Source: Balneolaceae bacterium
Lineage (GTDB): Bacteria > Bacteroidota > Rhodothermia > Balneolales > Balneolaceae
DNA length: 64,000 nucleotides
Assembly: GCA_017643365.1 (NCBI GenBank)
Contig: JAEPNO010000007.1
Span: 1 to 64,000, forward strand
Direction of reading: 5' to 3'
The notes below the pieces were generated by a model that worked only from the letters and a program-made list of their open reading frames with translations, was not told where the DNA came from and searched no databases. Numbering within the stretch: the stretch's first letter is position 1; every line of letters begins with the position of its first letter. Below, in pieces: positions 59,004 through 64,000 of this stretch. The translations under genes and the position numbers were made by a program.

Positions 59004-59024
59004 GCTTTCTCCCCCCGAGAAAGC
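59004..59024 (-). promoter_or_regulatory. Leader hairpin with G5 loop
   Basis: Perfect arms GCTTTCTC (59004-59011) and GAGAAAGC (59017-59024) enclose CCCCC, so the minus-strand RNA has a loop of five G. It is in the leader of the 1,342-aa gene, 27 bases before ATG. Confidence 0.45.
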
Positions 59025-59056
59025 CATAAAGAATATGATTAAACCAAGTTTACCTT

Positions 59057-59102
59057 CAAAATAATTATTACTGTTTATTAGGCAACCACACACATATGTA
59101 GT
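59057..59102 (-). promoter_or_regulatory. Operator dyad plus promoter for the 1,342-aa gene
   Basis: The minus strand reads ACTACATATGTGTGTGGT (59102-59085). TTG follows at the dyad's end, and after 21 bp comes TATTTTG (59063-59057), with a good fit to the -7 box. ATG 58977 is downstream. It touches the end of the second kinase gene. Confidence 0.7.
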
Positions 59103-59104
59103 TT

Positions 59105-61102
59105 TTAATTTAGAGGTATATTTAAATTGCAGGAAGTTCCTTTACCTACCGAACTTTGTAAGCTAAAGCTAGCCTTTAGTTTATCGGCACGGCGTTTAAT
59201 GTTTGTCAATCCATTTCCACCTGATTTATTTTCAATATCGAAGCCAATTCCATCGTCTGAGACCGAGAGATATAAACTATTCCCTTGTTGTTTTATGGTT
59301 ACTTTTACAGTAGATGATTGAGCGTGACGGACAGCATTTGTGATGAGTTCTTTGTAAATCATCCAGATATGCTGTCGCATATTCATATCCAATTTTCCAT
59401 CAATCGCTTTATCAATATCCAATACATAGTTTATGCCTTTACTTTCGAGTAAATCGGATGCATAACGCCGGCATTTTGCAAGTAATAATTCCCAGTTATC
59501 ATTTTCAGGGGTAATCGACCAAACGATATCAGTTATTTTCTCTTTAGCATCGCCTGCACTTTCAGCTATCAGGTTAATGAAATGCGACTTCTTTTCGCTT
59601 TCTAAATCTTGCTTTACTGCCTCTGCAAAATAAGTGATTCCGGTTAGAGTAGCGCTAACCTCGTCGTGTAAATCGTTGGCTATTTTAGTTCTGGTTCGTT
59701 CTTCTTTTAGTTCGGCGATTACCCTATATCTGTACACCAAAAATCCACCTAAAGCTATAATCAAAAATATAATCGTAAATGTTCTGAACCGTACTAACGA
59801 GAGTTGGGCATTAACAGCTTCTAGTTCAAGATTTTTAGCTTTCATTTGATACCGAACTCTCCCCATTTCTTCCATCTGTATGCGCCCGGTTTTTTCTATC
59901 ATACGTTCATGATCTGCCAAAGAAGATAATATCGAATATGCTTCTTCATAATCTCCCTTAAGACGTAGCGCCTCTGCTTTTAAGCGTTGAAGCTCAACAT
60001 TTAGGATTGCCTGTGGTATTCTTTTACCTAATGCTAATCCTTCATCCGTAATTTTAAGTGCGTTTTCGTAGTCTTTTGATTGAATATTTTGCTTTGCCTT
60101 TAGAATCAAAAAACTAATGCGAGCAGGAAGCTGAACTCGCCGGGGATTGAATGCATCCAAAATAGCTATCACTGAATCTGTTTTTTCGTACATCCCATTT
60201 TCAAAAAATGATTCAGCTAAAAATAACTGGGTACCGTAGTACACTCCCGAGTTAGGAGACACCAGTTCCGAAGCTTCCAAACTATACAATAACCTCTGCT
60301 GCTGATCCCCACCTATTTTCTCAAGATCAGCTAAACTCCTGTAAATCGAAGCCATCAAATCATTACGCACATTATCTTTTCCAATACACTTTTCAAGCTC
60401 TTCAGTAGCTTTGTCTAGTTCAAGATTTCGCTTATAAGCATTACTGATTTTCAACCTAAGATTACACTCTGAATCTGGTGTTTTTGGACCTAATTCAAGC
60501 ATTTGATTATATCGCTCTAGAGCAATTTCTATGGCGCCAACACGGATATATAAGTCGGTAAGTTCGTTGTAAACGCTTTGCTGAATTCGATCATCAAATT
60601 GTTGATCATCCAAATATTCTAACAGGGTGTAGTAAATTGACTCCGCTTCAATATACTCGTTATTTCTGGATTTAATCCGTGCACGTTGTTGCATGGCGTC
60701 GATTGCTCGAAAATGCTTATCCAGTGCTTTGAATTGTTGCTCGGCCAGACCATAAAAGTATGCCGCTGAGTCCAAATCCGATCGATTCCAATACGTTGCT
60801 TTTAAAAAGTTCACATAAGCATTTTTATTCAGCTCAGAAATATCAGATTTGATCTCTATTTCCTGAATAAGATCTAATACCATTGCTGGATTTCTACGGA
60901 CCATCACATTCGAAAACTGAACATATAAGTCCAATACCGAATCAGGATCTGAAGTCTGATTCACCATTTGCCGAAATTGTTGTTCGGTTAATTGTGGTGG
61001 CGGTTGATTGGCTGGCGAAGCAGGGCGAGAAGATTGACTAAAAACAGACCATTGAAAACAAAAAATCATCAACAAAGTTGATGTACAAATTTTTGAACGC
61101 AT
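59105..61102 (-). CDS. TPR-sensor histidine kinase
   Basis: A 665-aa kinase with signal anchor (MRSKICTSTLLMIFCFQW), periplasmic TPR repeats to about 400, a coiled segment, one membrane helix (TFTIIFLIIALGGFLVY), and a HisKA_3 transmitter (NDLHDEVSATLTGITYF, His479) and HATPase (NAVRHAQSS, DDGIGFD, GGNGLTNIKRRADKL). Its transmitter matches that of the propeller kinase at about 62 of 72 residues after the HDEV box. No own regulator is adjacent, so the two kinases may share the single response regulator. Its promoter has no visible dyad. Confidence 0.92.
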   Translation of the reverse strand: MRSKICTSTLLMIFCFQWSVFSQSSRPASPANQPPPQLTEQQFRQMVNQTSDPDSVLDLYVQFSNVMVRRNPAMVLDLIQEIEIKSDISELNKNAYVNFLKATYWNRSDLDSAAYFYGLAEQQFKALDKHFRAIDAMQQRARIKSRNNEYIEAESIYYTLLEYLDDQQFDDRIQQSVYNELTDLYIRVGAIEIALERYNQMLELGPKTPDSECNLRLKISNAYKRNLELDKATEELEKCIGKDNVRNDLMASIYRSLADLEKIGGDQQQRLLYSLEASELVSPNSGVYYGTQLFLAESFFENGMYEKTDSVIAILDAFNPRRVQLPARISFLILKAKQNIQSKDYENALKITDEGLALGKRIPQAILNVELQRLKAEALRLKGDYEEAYSILSSLADHERMIEKTGRIQMEEMGRVRYQMKAKNLELEAVNAQLSLVRFRTFTIIFLIIALGGFLVYRYRVIAELKEERTRTKIANDLHDEVSATLTGITYFAEAVKQDLESEKKSHFINLIAESAGDAKEKITDIVWSITPENDNWELLLAKCRRYASDLLESKGINYVLDIDKAIDGKLDMNMRQHIWMIYKELITNAVRHAQSSTVKVTIKQQGNSLYLSVSDDGIGFDIENKSGGNGLTNIKRRADKLKASFSLQSSVGKGTSCNLNIPLN

Positions 61103-61182
61103 AGATAGAAAAATGACTCTATAAAATTGACCCTTAAAGATGAATCAAAAATATATATTATGCCAAGTTTTCTAGGAGAAAA

Positions 61183-61217
61183 TAAAAAAAGGAACTGCCA
61201 AAAACTGACAGTTCCTT
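61183..61217 (-). terminator. Rho-independent terminator after ald
   Basis: Arms AAGGAACTG (61189-61197) and CAGTTCCTT (61209-61217), with seven T on the minus strand. It ends the alanine dehydrogenase gene. Confidence 0.8.
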
Positions 61218-61270
61218 GTAAGGGAATGATTTAATCAAAAATCGAAAAATATTTTTAAAACTAAAATGGA

Positions 61271-62389
61271 TTAATTCAATACACTTTCAACGGGTTCCCA
61301 TGCCATATCGAAAGCATTGGCAACATCAGCATAAACGATGGTTCCGTTCGCGATATTTAGTCCCATTTTTAGTTCTGCATCGTCCATTATGGCTTGCTTC
61401 CACCCTTTGTTGGCTAAAGCAACAGCATAAGGTAGCGTTACATTGGTTAAGCCAAGTGTTGAGGTGTAAGGAACAGCTCCCGGCATGTTTGCTACGCAGT
61501 AATGCAACACATCGTCAATTACATAAGTTGGGTCTTGGTGTGTAGTTGCTTTAGAGGTTTCAAAACATCCACCCTGATCGATGGCTACATCAACAAGTAC
61601 TGTACCCGGACGCATTTCTTTTAGCATATCGCGAGTGATTAAGTTTGGAGCCTTTGCACCTGGTTTTAATACCGCACCGATAATTAAATCAACTGAAGGA
61701 AGCAGACTTCTGATGTTTGCCTCGGTTGAGAAGAAGGTGTGAATGTTTTCGGGCATAACATCATCCAAGTAACGTAAACGTGGCATGTTGATATCCATAA
61801 TGGTTACATCAGCACCCATTCCGGCAGCAATCTTAGCAGCATTTACACCCACAATTCCACCACCAAGAATCAACACTTTTGCCGGCTGAACACCAGGAAT
61901 TCCACCAAGTAACATTCCGCGACCGCCTTTTGGTTTTTCAAGGAAAACAGCGCCTTCCTGAGTTGCCATACGTCCTGCAACCTCGCTCATTGGAATCAAT
62001 AATGGAAGCGAACCATCTGCTTTTTCAACCGTTTCGTAGGCAATAGCAATACATTTGGAGTCAACCACCGCTTTGGTAAGCGCTTCATCAGCAGCAAAGT
62101 GAAAATAAGTGAACAGAACTTGTCCTTCTCGCATCCGCGGATATTCCACAGCAATCGGCTCTTTCACTTTCATAATCATATCAGCACGTTGCCACAATTC
62201 GTCAACATCGCTTAAAATCTCAGCACCGGCATCGGTGTACAAATCATCTGTGAAACCGCTTCCAAGTCCGGCTCCTTTTTCTACAATTACAGTGTGTCCA
62301 TGCTTAATAAGTTGCAAGGCACCACCTGGCTGCAAGGCTACTCGATTTTCTTGTGGTTTAATTTCTTTGGGAACTCCAATTATCATCAT
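61271..62389 (-). CDS. ald: Alanine dehydrogenase
   Basis: A 372-aa NAD-dependent enzyme that interconverts L-alanine and pyruvate plus ammonia. It begins IGVPKEIKPQENRVALQPGG and has MKVKEPIAVEYPRM with the catalytic Lys. The NAD fold VLILGGGIVGVNAAKIAAGMG is central, and LVDVAIDQGGCFETSKATTH and YCVANMPGAVPYTSTLGLTN are family-specific. It matches the usual length. It is the sole gene of its unit, divergent from the metalloprotease. Confidence 0.96.
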   Translation of the reverse strand: MMIIGVPKEIKPQENRVALQPGGALQLIKHGHTVIVEKGAGLGSGFTDDLYTDAGAEILSDVDELWQRADMIMKVKEPIAVEYPRMREGQVLFTYFHFAADEALTKAVVDSKCIAIAYETVEKADGSLPLLIPMSEVAGRMATQEGAVFLEKPKGGRGMLLGGIPGVQPAKVLILGGGIVGVNAAKIAAGMGADVTIMDINMPRLRYLDDVMPENIHTFFSTEANIRSLLPSVDLIIGAVLKPGAKAPNLITRDMLKEMRPGTVLVDVAIDQGGCFETSKATTHQDPTYVIDDVLHYCVANMPGAVPYTSTLGLTNVTLPYAVALANKGWKQAIMDDAELKMGLNIANGTIVYADVANAFDMAWEPVESVLN

Positions 62390-62568
62390 TCACTCGTTTA
62401 CGTTCGGATTTATTTTAGCCCACAAAGGTAAAAAAATATCTTCAAAAAGGTTGCCTGCACCCTTCACAAACCTTCAAATATTTTACCCTTCTTGTTATTT
62501 GTTGTTAAATAGATTTATTCTGTATTTAGATGGCTGTATCTACCCTATTTACCAACGCAAACTTTACT

Positions 62569-64000
62569 ATGAGAATACTCCGATTACCCACGCTTTTATT
62601 GTTGATGGTGGTGCTGGCAAGTGCCTGTTCATCATCGAAACAAGCAACCACTTCCACTCCCGCCAATAACCGACCCGCACGCCCTGCCGAAGGCATTAAA
62701 GCTTTTGATGAGGTTATAAAAGCAAAAGCCGAAAAAGACGAAGGACTTTTCACTATATATCAACAAGAGGAAAAACTTTATTACGCTATCCCCGATTCTC
62801 TGCTTAGTCGCGATATGTTGTTAGTTAGCCGCGTGGCGGATGTACCCACCGATTATTTTGGATTCTTCTCAGCCGGTGCAAAAACAGCCGAGCAGGTGAT
62901 CCGTTTTGAGCGGCAAAGAGATCGCATTTTGATTCGGAAATATTCCTTCGAAAACATCGCCGATGAAGAGCTTCCCGTCTACAAATCGGTGCAGGCGAAT
63001 AACTTCGCTCCTATTCTAGCCTCGTTTGATATCGAAGCACTTACCGAAGATTCGAATGGCGTGGTGATTGAAATGACCGATTTCTTTGAGTCGGATATTG
63101 AAGCCATTAGTGGTGTCATCAGCTTTTTACGCCGCGAATATCAGGTTCGCCGATTAGATGGTGATCGCAGTTACATTGAATCAGCAAAAAGCTTCCCTCA
63201 AAATATTGAAGTACGCCACGTTATGACGTATCAGGCACAAAATCCGCCTTCTGATGGAAACACAGCTACTCTTTCGCTGCGTATGAGCCAATCGATGGTA
63301 TTATTACCAAAAGAACCCATGCAAAAAAGGGAATTCGATTATCGAGTGGGCTGGTTTACCATTCAACAAATCGATTTCGGTTTGGATGAGCAAAAAGCAG
63401 CGTCAAAACGCTTTATTCGTCGATGGAGACTCGAACCAAAAGATCCTGAAGCTTATTTCAGAGGTGAATTAGTGGAACCGGTAAAGCCTATTGTTTACTA
63501 TTTGGATCCTGCTACCCCGGAAAAATACCGTTCTTATATCATTCAAGGGATTTTGGATTGGAACGAAGCTTTCGAAGCCGCAGGATTTAAAAACGCCGTT
63601 CAAGCGAAGTTACCGCCAAGCCCCGAAGAAGATCCCGATTGGAGCCCCGAAGACATTCGATATTCTACCGTTCGTTGGGTAGCCAACACCATTCGAAATG
63701 CCGTTGGACCTAGTGTGTCTGATCCACGTTCGGGGGAAATTATCGAAAGTGATATCGTTTGGTATCATAATCATATGCGCTCTTATCGTAATCGCTTAAT
63801 GATTGAAACCGGTGCAGCAAATCCCGCAGCCAGAGGTTTAAAACTAGACGACGACTTAATTGGCGAAACCATGCGTAGAGTAATTTCACACGAGATTGGG
63901 CATGCAATCGGACTTCCACATAATATGCAGTCAAGTTCGGCCTATCCGGTAGATTCGCTTCGGAGCGGAAGTTTTACCCAGAAATATGGAATTGCGACCA
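62569..64000 (+). CDS. Zinc-dependent metalloprotease lipoprotein (DUF5117-type), cut by the window end
   Basis: The reading frame starts at ATG 62569 (MRILRLPTLLLLMVVLASAC, a lipoprotein signal with Cys20) and stays open to the end, 477 codons. It resembles the DUF5117/DUF4953 family of large secreted zinc proteases: GLFTIYQQEEKLYYAIPDSL near the start and SYIESAKSFPQNIEVRHVMTY later. The zinc motif HEIGHAIGLPHN (about 63,889-63,924) is HExxHxxGxxH. The family is normally over 800 residues, so roughly half is missing. Location is probably the outer membrane or outside. Confidence 0.88.
   Translation, partial: MRILRLPTLLLLMVVLASACSSSKQATTSTPANNRPARPAEGIKAFDEVIKAKAEKDEGLFTIYQQEEKLYYAIPDSLLSRDMLLVSRVADVPTDYFGFFSAGAKTAEQVIRFERQRDRILIRKYSFENIADEELPVYKSVQANNFAPILASFDIEALTEDSNGVVIEMTDFFESDIEAISGVISFLRREYQVRRLDGDRSYIESAKSFPQNIEVRHVMTYQAQNPPSDGNTATLSLRMSQSMVLLPKEPMQKREFDYRVGWFTIQQIDFGLDEQKAASKRFIRRWRLEPKDPEAYFRGELVEPVKPIVYYLDPATPEKYRSYIIQGILDWNEAFEAAGFKNAVQAKLPPSPEEDPDWSPEDIRYSTVRWVANTIRNAVGPSVSDPRSGEIIESDIVWYHNHMRSYRNRLMIETGAANPAARGLKLDDDLIGETMRRVISHEIGHAIGLPHNMQSSSAYPVDSLRSGSFTQKYGIAT

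Overview
The window looks like chromosome from a marine member of the Balneolota/Rhodothermota (Balneola- or Gracilimonas-like). This is inferred from four secreted proteins ending in the YPNPFNPS type-A sorting domain, from promoters resembling the Bacteroidota TA-N2-TTTG -7 box, from mostly weak Shine-Dalgarno signals, from the moderately AT-rich sequence, and from the mix of IcmF, SolA-like oxidase, QueDE and DUF2520 genes. No rRNA gene, complete insertion sequence, phage or CRISPR array is visible. Function calls come from reading motifs, not from database searches.

Layout. 1-1,150: repeats and hairpins around a lone lipoprotein gene that might be an integron-type cassette. 1,158-8,726: sarcosine-oxidase-like enzyme, fused isobutyryl-CoA mutase IcmF, MscS channel and an Ig-like lipoprotein. 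8,783-12,894: a COG3014/LPP20/LpoB-type lipoprotein operon plus an FAD oxidoreductase. 12,956-16,796: an outer-membrane-type protein and a large lipoprotein. 17,357-22,345: accC-murQ-plsC-tonB-tRNA-Ser, and crtB. 22,510-25,420: LacI regulator, purC and an esterase. 25,439-29,269: a giant protein joining TPRs to several glycosyltransferase-like domains. 29,465-36,718: queD-queE-SDR, a thioredoxin-like protein, an operon for a 4'-phosphopantetheinyl transferase, a DUF2520 protein and an alkyltransferase-like protein, then lysS and a LolC/E-type permease. 61,271-64,000: alanine dehydrogenase and the start of a zinc metalloprotease.

The outstanding region is 36,775-61,102. It holds four secreted, type-A-sorted proteins (346 to 2,017 aa) rich in cohesin-like, dockerin-like, FN3, beta-helix and carbohydrate-binding-like modules. 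It also holds two sensor kinases with almost identical transmitter domains, one NarL/LuxR-type response regulator, and two tandem paralogous proteins ending in HPxIHHP. Four promoter regions here carry the same 18-bp dyad, ACYACATA-N4-TGTRGT. All four lie in the same orientation, and each is followed after exactly 21 bp by a TA that could begin a -7 box. They precede the regulator gene, the beta-helix/FN3 pair, the carbohydrate-binding/cohesin pair, and the small-protein/kinase operon. In the last case a terminator-like hairpin lies between promoter and gene, suggesting a small RNA of about 110 nt or an attenuator. My reading is a self-contained regulon in which surface sensors control the building of a cohesin/dockerin-bearing cell-surface or extracellular matrix.
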